This document shows, one piece after another, positions 1 to 12,662 of a stretch of 64,000 bases of DNA. The DNA comes from Hofstenia miamia (lineage: Eukaryota > Xenacoelomorpha > Acoela > Hofsteniidae): contig CABFPE010000437.1 of the NCBI GenBank assembly GCA_900660155.1, forward strand, positions 440,486-504,485, in the 5' to 3' direction. The notes beneath the pieces are model-generated. The model was given only the letters and a program-made list of their open reading frames with translations. It was not told the DNA's origin and made no database searches. Positions within the stretch are counted from its first letter, which is position 1; the number at the start of each line of letters is the position of its first letter. Position numbers and translations under genes: made by a program.

Positions 1-1537
1 TATTTGAATTATTTATTAAAGTTAACTTTAAATAATTGATTTAGAAAATAGAAAACTGTAACATTTCCGACAACAAATACAACAAAACAAAAGGCAAGAT
101 ACTGACACAATAAAAGATTACAAAGTTTATAAAAAAATTGCTTTATAAACAAAAGTTCAATATTTGTCAAAATTAAACGAAACCTACTCTTTTATACAAT
201 TCTTTTGCTTAAATAAATTATACATTAGGAATTTGACAAAACAACCTAAATCTTGCTTACATTAACGTAAGACAAGATCAAAAACGCTTGATATTTGAAA
301 ATATTGCACATGCAGATAAAAACGTCTTGGAAATTTCATAAATACTATAGTTTAGCCTTTCCAAATTCGCTGCAGTTGTAGTATTGCTATTGAGTTGGAC
401 GTATTTTATAGAATATTCTCTGTTTGTTGTAATTGCTTTCCTAAGCTGGTTAATTGCCAGTACAACTTCAAAAGTAATTCAACTTTTTGCAATCACACTT
501 CTGTAATACATTTAAGAGATTGTTATCGATCATAAAAAATACAATTGCATTTTTGCAAATTTCTTATCATATGATGAAAAGTGTAAATATAGCTGACCCC
601 TATTTGTATGACTTAAATTTTGCCTCTACGCACTCTGAATATCTCCTGCACAGAGATGATATATTGTGTAAATTTATGTTATGTGAAATTTTCTAAAAAA
701 TTAAATATTAATAAAAACCTATCTGTGTAAAGCAAATTGTGATTTTCAGAAAAATACAGTTACATAAACTTGAATAGCCATTATAGTATTTTTCAAATAA
801 AGTTTTTGCGATTTATTCCACCTGAAATGCAATAAGCAGCATTACGCGAGAGGCAAGGTCTTGAAAGTAACATAAATTTTTCCATGCAGTTCTCTAAAAC
901 AACAACTTTTTTTGCAAAGCCAAATTGTTAAAGACCCCATATTACTTGATTGTTGTGCCATTTAAGATTTTGAAAAGTTTTTTGTAAACGCCTAAGTGTT
1001 TACAAAATTCTGAGCATTGCCCTTTGTAAGTTTCTTCCAAAGAAATGATTAGTCTCTAAAATTTCATGGCTTATTAATTATTTGACCCTGTTATTTTAAG
1101 AAAATTAATGTTTGAAAATTTAGATCATTTTGGACTATAAACGCTTGGTTATAAATCGTGTGTATGATCTTAGGAAGATCAGAAAGTTCTACGCACTATC
1201 TTGACATACCTAATAGTACTTTGTGCGTTATGACCTTATTTCTTAAATGTATAATTTTTTACTAAGAGAATTTAACACGTTCCCCATTTTGCGGATTGCA
1301 CAAACACAAAAGCCAATTAACATATTAATGCATATAAAATGAAGAGATGTGGGTGGTGACCAATTTTATCCAGGGCCATGCAACTAAAACAATACATTCA
1401 CCATAAAACATTGCAACACAGAATTTAAGAAATTCACTGCAAAAATTCGCTACAATGTTTAAACTATTTTCGTTTAGAGGAAAAACAGCTTTCATTCCTT
1501 CTATAAAATAATTGTAAAAAATCACAGTCTAATATTT
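1..1537. other. AT-rich flank without a recognised gene
   Basis: I see nothing assignable here. The reading frames are short and of AT-rich composition, with no splice-linked coding signal. It lies beyond the 3' end of MED23. Confidence 0.5.
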
Positions 1538-2006
1538 TTGGAGGAATCGAATGGTGCCTTCTTTGCCGATGAACTTAAAATGTTATACAGATCATTGGTG
1601 CTCTCCAAACTTACGTATGCTTGTTGTGTATGGGGAGGTCAGTCGTTAGCGAACAACAAGAAGATCGACCAAATTCAAAGAAAGGCGATGAGGCTTGGCA
1701 TTATTGACGAATTCCTTCCAATGCATCAGATTCTGCAGTCTTCAGATCATCAACTCTTTAACAGAATATCCAGATCGGCTAACCACCCGCTGGCCTCTTA
1801 TATCCCGACAAGAACTGAATACTCGAAAGAACATCTGCGACAAAGAAATCCAACAGGTGGAGCCTCAAGTAGGATTTTCCCTCATCGATATTTGAAGAAA
1901 CATTGAGTTGTCTTGTCTGTTATGATTTATAAATTTATATATGTATCTTTAATGGATGTCAATCCGTGATAAAATAAAAGTTATCTATCTATCTATCTAT
2001 CTATTC
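1538..2006 (+). mobile_element. 5'-truncated non-LTR retrotransposon (LINE) 3' end
   Basis: The frame 1538-1906 reads LYRSLVLSKLTYACCVWGG near its start. That is the segment just after the catalytic core in reverse transcriptases of the CR1/Jockey/RTE-like LINEs. The frame ends in a basic tail, RIFPHRYLKKH. After the stop come about 70 bp of untranslated sequence, an AATAAAAG-like stretch, and an (ATCT)n microsatellite at 1981-2006. A microsatellite tail of this sort is the usual 3' terminus of such elements. Only the last 120 or so residues remain; the endonuclease and catalytic RT motifs are gone, as expected from 5' truncation during target-primed insertion. The exact left boundary is unclear and the clade is not resolved. 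Confidence 0.7.
1981..2006. repeat. (ATCT)n microsatellite, LINE tail
   Basis: About six tandem copies of the tetramer follow the LINE 3' UTR directly, so they are best read as the element's 3' tail. Confidence 0.8.
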
Positions 2007-2019
2007 TATTTACGAATTG

Positions 2020-3305
2020 TGATTTACTTGTTGGAATAGTGACATACTTGTTGGAATGATTCCATTCAAAAAATGTTTTTTAATAAAATAAAACAAAAAA
2101 AATAATAAACAATTCATCTGATCAGATGTATTTAAAATCTTACATTTTTCTCACTAAGCACACCTGCAAAATGTTCTTGTACTTCAGATATACAATGTAC
2201 ACATGTTCTTGGGGTAATTTCTCCCTTTGCAGCATCAATAAAGTAACTTATTTCCCTTGCACTAAATTAAGCAATGCTCAAAACATTAGTATTTGCATTT
2301 AAAACTGATTCCTTTTTATCAGCCAGTTCTTTTTTACATGGGATTTTACACTTGGCCATGCCTTTTCAATAGAATTAAGCATAAGGCTGTAAGATCCTAA
2401 TCTTAAAACCTTGCTTCTACTAAATTTAGGTTCATTGAATACTTCTTCAATTCCAGTATGACATGGGCATTGGGAATTACCATGACTACATTGCCACCAT
2501 GCTTTTCCATTGTTTGGCGTAAACAACGCCTCATCCAATCCTGTGCATCAGGTTTCCTAAAATCACCTTTTTCAACTTGTAGTGAATTACACCAAGAGAC
2601 CTGATTGCTCCAATGACATGGCTCCTTTGAGCCTGCTCCCAAGATACTACAACGAGTTCCTTTTAATGAACAACCTACATTTCTGGAGATATCAATGTTG
2701 AAATTCGTCTCATCCATTTATACAATTAGCGAAGAAAGAAGTTTCACAACGAAAACTTTTTTCGACCTAATTTTTGGGGGAATTTGCCCTTTCAGATTTA
2801 AATTTGACTTTTTTCAACGAATAGGTCATTCCATCCAATTGACGTCTTATGGTCTGTTTTGAAATTTTAGATTCAAACTTTTGGAAGAATCCATCGGCCA
2901 TTTCTTTCAATGTTATTAAAGAATTCTTTTCAATTAGTTCAACAATGAACTCTCTGTGAACTTCAGTACCTCAATGTTGAACTTTCCACAGTGCCTATCA
3001 TTAGGGTAGTTTGAAGCTACCCTCCTGAAAGCAGTGGACTTTGGAACACCTAAACTGACAGCCAATTCCGTACAGTTCTCTTTGGCAGAATAAGCAGCAC
3101 AAATTCCTGTTTTTTTCTTGCCAAATTCTTTTTTCCTTGGTTATTCTCCTATTTCTTGTCATTGATCGTATAAAAAATATACGAATATAAATATTTATGT
3201 GATCGTTTATTGAATAATGTAACTAAAATTTAACTTTATTATTTATTACCATTTAGAATGGAATTATTACAAGTATGCCACTATTCGAATTAGTGTGCCA
3301 CACTT
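2020..3305 (-). mobile_element. Tc1/mariner-superfamily DNA transposon, broken
   Basis: Imperfect terminal inverted repeats of roughly 40-50 bp bound the element. On the left, GGAATAGTGACATACTTG (2032-2049) pairs with the reverse complement of 3272-3289, and the match continues inward through ATTCCATTC. The transposase reads on the minus strand. A helix-turn-helix region near 3110-2990 contains ELAVSLGVPKSTAFRRV. The first catalytic block is MDETNFN (about 2717-2697), and the last reads SYSLMLNSIEKAWPSVKSHV (about 2390-2330). Around the second catalytic Asp the reading frame shifts, so VMDNA cannot be read in one frame. At least one further frame change lies upstream, so the copy is dead. Family membership rests on the DE(T)NF and MLNSIE motifs. 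The exact TA target site was not settled. Confidence 0.75.
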
Positions 3306-4144
3306 CCCAAATAGAATGTGCAAAAGTATCGTTCATTTCTCCATATGAATATGAATTGCCATTGTACATGTGTCATGAAAAAATTTCATAGTAATTAAAA
3401 ATAAACGCTTGATGCAGTAAATACTATATTCGTAGCTACTGCAGCGGGGCATGACACGGATATCTCGAATTGAAAATTAAAAAACCTGAATTTATATTTT
3501 TGTGAAATTAATAAATGTAAATAATTGGTTTATGGCTGTTTTACAAAACAGGTGTTTGGCAATGATTGGGAATATTATGCAAAATTGCTTCAATATTATA
3601 TTTGGAATTCAAGACTTTTTCATTAACAATTTTTTTGGAACATTTAGTAGTTATTTGTCACATTTATAATACCTTTCCGTTGATTGATTTAGTTAATACT
3701 GGATTTATAGCTATTCCATTAGAATTATTTGTCAAATCACTCTTTATTTTAATCTATTTTTATTGGGGGTAAATTTGTCACTTATTTGTTTTCAACAGGG
3801 CTGCCAGCTATTAAATTTGTTCAGGACAAAGTGTGGAGTTTGTGTCATTACCAACTCTTATCTCATTATCACTAAGAAATGCTTATTCTTCATCCTCCAA
3901 AACTTATTGTGGTTGTGGCCTTCTTAACATTTTTAGAGATTGACATTCGAAGCGCTGAAAACGTTTAAACAATATTTATACTAGAAGCCATGCCTTGCAC
4001 GTGTATAGGAAAATAGTTCATGGAGTACAACACAAAGAATATGGTAATAGCATAAAATATCATATAATAACCTTGGAACATAAAATATCATTGAATGATA
4101 TTAATGGCTGCGTTCTAATTGAATAGCTTTCAAACAATGTTTAT

Positions 4145-4193
<49 letters not shown>

Positions 4194-6373
4194 CGGGCGA
4201 TCAATAAAAATTCATAATAATTGAAAATTATATCGTATTAAGGCATATCACATAGTCTATCAAAAATTTAATGAAGCAATGAAGTTAAACGAAAAGTGTA
4301 TATAATTTAAACGTGATATAAATACATTTTAATGGAAACAGTTTAAATCCGTCATTGTGTGCTTTAGTGAGTCCTTGCTTAATATTTTTCATCATCTCGC
4401 AAACAAGCAGTATTTTATTCTTTGTTTTAGTCTCCCATCCTTTGTCATAGACGATTTGTTTCAGTATTCCAAAAAATCCTCTATATGCCTCACTTGAGGT
4501 GCATTTGGAAGGTTGAAGTAACAAAGTTGATGCCAAATAATAATAATAATACTATTTTATTTTTAAATTCCTCTGTATATAAAATCACTATACAAATAAA
4601 TTGCTAAGCACCTATTAAGATTTTAAAATAGATTTTTTTGTTTCAATGACTAAGCTTGGTCGTTGGAATTGATTGAATTCTTTGGTAATTTAAATAGTTG
4701 ATTTTTCTTGGTTTCAAATATATTTTTACATTTTTTTAAAAATTTTAATTAATTTTTTTTCTTTAAACTGAGGTGGTAATTCATTCCATAAGTCAATATA
4801 AAAATTAGTAAATGAACACATCTTTATATAATGATGATCATTAATTTTTAGCATTGTTAAACCTAGCTTAATATTATTTGTAATAAATAGTGTTCTTAAT
4901 TGTGGCGCTGTTTTTATAATAATGTCTTTAGAGTTAAACTTATTTGTTTTACTAAAAACAACTTATAGATCCCCTTCCTTAAAATTGTTAAACGGTGTGC
5001 TGTTGCTATCAAACAACCTTTTGATAAACAAATCACAATCTTCAGTCTCTATATATAAAGGAATATTCGATAATTTTAATTTAAATAAAAACTTTGTAGA
5101 TTTTTTAACAGGAACATTTTTTATTTTTGTAAGTTCTTTTTCGATTGCATTAATTTTCTTTTCAGATTTGCAGAATAACATTGTCCTTATTGGTAGTGAC
5201 ACTAATTTGCTGAACAAAATTTTCGTTTTCATTGTCAATATTTTTAATGGTTTTTTCAATATTACTGATAAGTTTTGTTACATTCCTTATGGTTTAATGA
5301 TCCACCTTTTTGATGTAATAATTTGCTTTTTAATATAATTTTGGTTTATAAGCTTTTTTTCAGCTTGTTTTGGGCTTTTGAGGATTCCACTATTGCAGAA
5401 TTTAATTCATTAGTTTTAACATTAATACAGGCTAAGAAATTCTTCTTAATCCTTGAAATAATATTATTACAGTCCAATTTGTTTTTACTTCAATATTCAC
5501 ACCATTTATGTAGTATTCGAGGTCAGTAAATGACATAAGAGATTCGTAATTTTCGATTCTTCATCATTACTGAGCTTAAAATCTTCTGAATACATTGACA
5601 TCATTCAGATGTATTTACAATTTATTAGGCATAATAAAATTTCATCAAATGCATTAAAAGTGTCATGGTCATAATTGTTCAAAGCAAAATGAGGCCAAGA
5701 GATGTACGTAGTCATTCCTCTGGATAAGCGTCTTTAATAAACGGCAAAAGATTTTGTTTAATGCATTCAAATTAGTTTCCTTGGATATGACTGTTTTAGA
5801 TGGAAAGAAATAAGGTATTGTAATGCCTCTTGGCAAAATTGCGATTAATATATATATCTAATATAAAAATCAATATTTGCTTAAATCTTAAAAACATTTG
5901 AGAATTTCTTTGTACAAAATGGAAAATACATTGAATATAAAATGTTTTACTTCACAAATTTGTATATATTTCAAAGATAAACTTAATATAAAATAAGTAA
6001 CAATTCTGTGACAAAACTTTCAATAAATCACTAACATCTATGATAATTGAAAATTCTTTCTTCTCATCATATCTCTCAATGTATAGCAAAATATTTTCAA
6101 GGTTTGAGTTAAATTTAAATAAAATTACTGAGCAAAAAGCAATGTAATTTCATAGATGATTCCTAAAGCGTAAGAGCTTATAGCACATAAATAATCATTG
6201 AATGATGACTTCGAATGCCCATGAGAATGAAATACATACACCAACAGGGGAAATATCACTGGAAAAGCAATGTAGTAATATATAAACACTAACATTAACT
6301 AACTAGCGGGAAAAACATCCCGAAGAATTTCTGCACATTCATAGAATACGTTACATCTGCATATAATGATCCT
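3306..6373. other. Unassigned AT-rich sequence downstream of MED23
   Basis: A (TA)n run lies at about 4155-4192. On the minus strand, 5259-4963 is an open lysine-rich frame of 98 residues, and neighbouring frames look weakly coding (for example 4536-4285). Their residues do not spell a family I can name, and the frames are interrupted between pieces. An old transposon or pseudogene is possible. No host exon is supported. Confidence 0.3.
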
Positions 6374-9300
6374 CTATTCAGTAGGTTTTGTTGAAATGAG
6401 AAATTTGATTTTCCGTTGTAAATTTGGTGGGAATCCTTTCACTGTGCTTTCAATTTGGGATTTTATTTCATCCCCCACAAACATGTATTTGAAAAAATAA
6501 AGTAAATCGGCAAATGTGTTCTCTAGATATAAATTTCTCTTTTCAGTAGTCACTCTACCAATCATTGCATAAAGTTCTGTAGCAATTCGACTGCGCTGAT
6601 TGCTGATTCGTGGAAGAAAAGGCAAGACAATGAAACAGTACATCACTAGTTGTGCTTCAGTGTTGACGATTGGCTCAAGCTAAAATTATAATTTAAAGCT
6701 AAATATATAGATAAATTATCTCAATTGCTTAACAGTGAAAATGCTAATATTTCTGAATATTTTCGAATAAGGTGGTAATTTTGTCTATCAAACAATATGA
6801 ATTGGATGGGATCCCCTATAGTGTACAGTATATTAACAATGTCAAATTAATTTACTTTTTTTCTAGTAAATAAAGCATGAATATTCTTTTGAAAAATTTT
6901 GGTTTATAAAAATTTGAACAAGGGAGAAACTGCTCAAATACAAAGTCCATATCGACACGCCAAAACCGTAATTAGTTATAAAATCCAGCGCAAAAAATTG
7001 TGTGTTTTAATATTGAAAAGTCTCTTGCTTACATTCAGTTTTCAGTTGTAAAAATTTAAACAATATTACTAAATTAAAATCAACATATTTTGATAAATGA
7101 TTAATATACAACAAGGATACAATTTATCAAATCAAAGCACGCAATTCAATGTAAATATTTCAAAATTTTGAAGATGAGTTTAAACATATTATACTTTTAA
7201 AAACAATAACTACAGTGCCATAACGCATGCCCCGACACAGGGTAATTGAATGGAATATGATTTGGAGGCGATCTCTCATTTTGTCCATTGTTGTAGTAGC
7301 CTGTTTTTTTGCGTCGGCCAATTTCGTGGTATATATATATAAATTTTTGAGATCAGAAACAAATTGGAAAATTATTGATCTACAGAAATTGAGCTACTTC
7401 TGAGGAAAAATATTTAGGATTAATATTAATGAGAATGAGCTGGCAATTTGGTCTCTCAACATGCACATGTAGAAGATCAGCGACTAAGTCCTCGTCAGTA
7501 AGGAGTTAAAAAAACAGTCCAGGAGCCCTCATATTCGTTTAAAATATCTAACAAATATCTAATACCAAACAACCTTTACGAAACCAATCCCATTCTCTAC
7601 AATGTAAGTCGTTTGAAGATTTCGTTAGAACAATATTCTAAACCTTTGATAAAAAGCGAACCGTCAATTAAATATTGTAGCTAGCTTAAAAAAGGTGATC
7701 GCACCCTCGTCCCCAATGCGCTCCTGGATATGAGGGAAAATCATTGTTTAAAGTGAATGTAGGCGCTGTCCTAGAAAATTTCGCACGGGAAGGAGGATCA
7801 AATTTTTTTCCTAAAATTTTTAAAAAACGATTATATATTGGCAAAATCTAATCATATTTTGCAAAAAGTGCAATGATTTATAAGATTTTTTCTCAGAAAC
7901 CTTAAGGCTTATATTTATACACATGAAACTTAGTCGTCTAAAACTACTATTATTAATGGGAGAAACATTTTGAAAAAAGGTTTCTATCTTATAAAAAAAC
8001 AATAAAAAATTATTCTTTATCACATTATTCACATAGAAAAATCGCAATTTCATATAGTGCTTAGATAGTTTTTGAAGGGGGGGGGGCGTCTCCTAAAAAC
8101 GCGCCTGAGCGAATGATAGTACTTATACATCGAGGTATTAAAATTATGGAGTTAATCAGACAGTTTTCAGGTCTATAGGAAAAATATTACAAAAATAAAA
8201 GATCGTTAAATGTAAACATGTATTGAATTATAAACGCTCATATTTGTCTCTCTGATATGAAACAGTTTTCAGTGTATAAATTACACAAATGATTATGAAC
8301 ATGAATATCATTTTTCCTATTAATATAAAAGGAAATTCTCTGATACCAGCAAATGAATACACAGTCATAAACAATAGCATATAAAATACGTTTTAAAAAT
8401 TTCAAATTGAATAGCACAGAAAAAAACAACTCATTGTTTTCGCGAAATGAAAAATCATTTTAATAAATTTAATAGCATTTTGAACACTGCAAAAAAGTCA
8501 ACCACAAAAGATTGTCTTAATTGATGAAATTCCTTTACTAATACTTTTACGTAATATCCAAGAATTATGACCCATGTACAAATTAGAGATGAATGAATCA
8601 AATCGATAATCGAAAACGAATTTTTGTGAGCAACCGAAAATCGATCAATAAAATGATGTTGCGGTATACGTTTTACTGCTCAGCAACTATTTCATAATTG
8701 CATTTACATATTCAACTTACTACATTATTAAACGAGGCCAATAGCTGACATTTAGTAAATCGACGCTTGAATTTACATCTTGACTATATGATCCAATAAC
8801 TATATTACCTCAGCCCAGTGACGCGGATTCAATATGCAAAAATCACAGCTTGGAATATTGAAATTCTTTTGAGGCTAGTAAATTCAGAGGTATTAATGAT
8901 TTTTCAACAAACTAAACTTCCAGCAAACATCGACTTCACAAGTCATGATTGAAACTCGATTTTCAAAATCCATTTTTAGTGCAATATAGGAAACTATGCA
9001 ATAGGGGAAAAAATAAGAAATTTAACATATAGAAACACGGCGCTATATGGTAAGAGCAAAAATGCTAAATATTGTAGCCTTTTTATGTCAAATTAAATTG
9101 ATTCAAGACCTTATATTATGTGTCAAATCAACTAGGTAAATAGTGAATTTTTATTAAAAAATTGGGTAGAAACAAAACCTAAAACTGATCACTTTCACAT
9201 TAAATTTGATCAGTTTTAAATGTTAAGTCCTTAACAATATTGTATTCCTGAATAAATTATTTAATAGCTGCTTCTATTACCAATAAAGTTCCTGAAAAAA

Positions 9301-12300
9301 CGATTACTCCAAGTCCTTTTACATGAAGTTAAACTAGTAATAATCCCCATTTAAGACACTCATGCAGGGAGAAATTGGTCTCGAGACACCCAAGTGAGCT
9401 AGTAGTTAATTGCAGCGAGTCATAAAAATGTTTAAGAACGTTTTCCAATTTCGCTTTGACGGGCACTTCCATACTAATGTAACAATATTCAAAGATAAAA
9501 GTCTTTAAGCAGAGAAGCAAAAGAAAAAGCACCAGCATCATTTAAAATAATTCAGTGTCTTCAAACTTGATTCTGAATTTTAATTATGGAATTTGTTGTG
9601 TCTTTGCTTTCAGTTGTTTATGACATCATTAAATTTCTACCTGTTTTGTAATAAATATTTAACTTCGTTTGGTATATAACTTTTCGTTTTATTTAGAAAA
9701 GTAGATATTGGTTCTTTGCACTCACGTGTTTTTAATCATAAAGCTAAAGCGCTGTATGTAGGCACACTTGCCACCCGCGGACAAAATTTTGGATTGATGA
9801 CACACTTGTGGTATAATGGATTTGTTTTCTCGTATTTTCTGCTCTGAATGGTTCATGTGGGCATGCTCAGTCCTTTTCGTTTGAACGTCCATTGATTTAG
9901 ACCTTAAAAGTGCATCTTAGTTGCAATTTGAAGGTCGCTGTATACATTCACTTGCAACGTCTCTTGGAAGAATTTTCCTGTTGGAAAGCAATTCTGGAAA
10001 CTGAATGGTAGCGAATGGGCGGTGTATGTCGATATATTGGCAATAGAATTAAGAATCATGAGCTTTCTAGTTACTCTAAGGTGAACTGATGAGTGGTGGT
10101 TGAAATATCCATGGGTACTAATTCTATGTATTAATAATGAAAATGCAGCAAATGCTATAGTACGTGTCTTGATATAAGATAGTTCTCATCAAAAGCACTG
10201 AGCATTGACTCAGTGGACGGATTCAATGTTGGTAGTTAATGGGGACCCATAATGAAATATGCTAATAATAATATTAATAATAATAATAATGAATATATGC
10301 TAATAAATCTAACCAATTTGCTATTGCAGCATTGTCCGTCTGGAGCTTCAATTCAGCAATTCAGCTCATGCATTGCTTTCCAATTTCATCACTGCCAACA
10401 ACATTCCTATTTCAAGTGAATAATATCCAACTTTTGTTCTCATCTAGAAATCCTAGTATCCTGTTTAGTAAAACAGTTCGGTGGGTCCAATAAAATCATT
10501 TGCGGCAAGCGTACAATTTCAAATTGGAGTTTCAAAATGAGTGATATCTTAATAATCTAGTATGTTTTGAATAGGACATTTTATTTAACAGCAATCAATC
10601 TTCCATATAAGAGCAGAACAAATTTTTCTCAATCAATCTTCCATATAAGAGCAGCACAAATTTTTCGTTTGCAGACTGTTCAGGGTTTTTGAAAATTTAG
10701 CCGCTTTGTTCAGGTCCATATAAATCGTTTATTTAAGCACAAATTTGTTTTAAAATCTAGTTTTCTATACAAGTAATGCGCGCACCGTGTAGGTAATGAA
10801 GCATCAAATCGTATTCCGCAAGCTTGGGTCCATTACTAGCTCTGCTCTATATTAGTTAATTGTGATGTGCGGTGATTACCAAAAAATGTCAAAAATGATT
10901 TTGCTCGCGCAAACAGACTAAAATCTATAATTGTGAGACACTTACGAAGCTTTATTGCGATGAAAAAAATTCAATGTGTAGGAGTGTTAACCAAATGTCT
11001 CAATAGCTTAGATGTTTTGTTGTTTATTTTAGCTTTTAAAGAATATTTGGCGCAGATAATAAAAATTTAACATAGAGCATAAAAGAATAAACACTGGACA
11101 TAAATAGCAAAAGTATTATACCTTTAATAGAAATTTCGATAGAACATTAAAATGAGGAGAGGTCGCATGTTGAAGAACCGCATGGGTTGCAATTAAACAC
11201 TGATTTATTTCCCCGTTGGTAGAATCTGACATACAAGCAGCTAACACTTTCTCGACACTTTCATTACGTTGACCAATACTGTTAATGAGCTGTTTTATGT
11301 GTTCAAAGAATGCAGCAACGAATGTTTCACATGGAAGTGTAACGACAATGAGTGCAGCTGCATTCACCCGACCCATGGGATTATCCCCTTCAAATGCGGC
11401 TTCAAATAGTAGTGATGGCAATGTAGATCGAGCAGCCCCAAGCAACAGTTCTATGCAAGTTGCGTAGAGACAGTGAGTTGGAGCACTTGTATATTCCTCT
11501 ATGCGAAAATCTAACAAACAAAAAGGCTTGAATGACGCAGGATTCCTTATCGTCTCACTTAATCGATGCAACAGTCTCTAAATTAAAATGACATACAAGA
11601 ATGAATTACAGAAATACCTTGTAGTAATACACCGAAGGTTTCCAATTAAGAAAACTCTCCTTTGAGGATACTGCATTAGACATTTCTTCACTTAAAAACC
11701 AACCGGTTGGTTTGTTCACTGAGCAGAACCTAAAAATAGCTCCAACAAATGTGTGCCGTTTGTGCGGATCGAGCTGTGGACAATTGTCATAATAGGTGAA
11801 TAAGCGAAACAAGAAATGAAGGGGCTGTCGATGGAAGCGATAAAGTGGACCAAACCTCTCCACTAGGTTGTCAATCAAACGTGCAGAAGTTTGCTGTTCC
11901 AAAAAGTTTGACAAAATAAGATCTAGAATAGGAAGCAATCTTAATGGTCCGCAAGACATATAAGACGGAAGCACTTGTAATGGAATAGTGGGAGGAATTC
12001 CTAAAAGCAATGAAAATGTAATATTGGATATATATATATATAATTGCATATCTTAGCCGCTTGAGATAAGTGCCATACAGAAAAACGAGTTCAGAAAGTA
12101 TTTAATGCTAATGCATGAATGCACTAAATTGTCAAATATCATGGAGGTTGACGTTATCTACAAATTATTCACCCTAATAAAGTATATATAAATATATAAA
12201 TATATATATACTAATACCTCCCTCTATGTATTTTTCCACATAACCATATAAGCTGAATTTCCCACATAAATTCCGGATTTTTTGTAGGACATAGTATTTT

Positions 12301-12627
12301 GGTAGTCACTACCTTCATGCAAAATATTTAAGGGATCGATGGATTTTTTAGGGAGTAATAACCAAAAANNNNNNNNNNNNNNNNNNNNNNNNNNNNNNNN
12401 NNNNNNNNNNNNNNNNNNNNNNNNNNNNNNNNNNNNNNNNNNNNNNNNNNNNNNNNNNNNNNNNNNNNNNNNNNNNNNNNNNNNNNNNNNNNNNNNNNNN
12501 NNNNNNNNNNNNNNNNNNNNNNNNNNNNNNNNNNNNNNNNNNNNNNNNNNNNNNNNNNNNNNNNNNNNNNNNNNNNNNNNNNNNNNNNNNNNNNNNNNNN
12601 NNNNNNNNNNNNNNNNNNNNNNNNNNN

Positions 12628-12662
<35 letters not shown>

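Larger units (their letters stand above)
6680..11121 (-). other. MED23 intron 11, mostly unassigned
   Basis: This 4.4-kb intron ends in an acceptor TTTTAG before exon 12. It holds two small open frames (see 7227-7403 and 9329-9541) and a 38-bp tandem duplication. A homopolymer of G occurs near 8080-8090. No transposon protein was recognised. Confidence 0.5.

Noticed and set aside
4922-5338. 138-aa plus-strand frame
   Set aside because: It is hydrophobic low-complexity Leu/Phe/Ile/Asn sequence, opposite a more protein-like lysine-rich frame; neither could be assigned.
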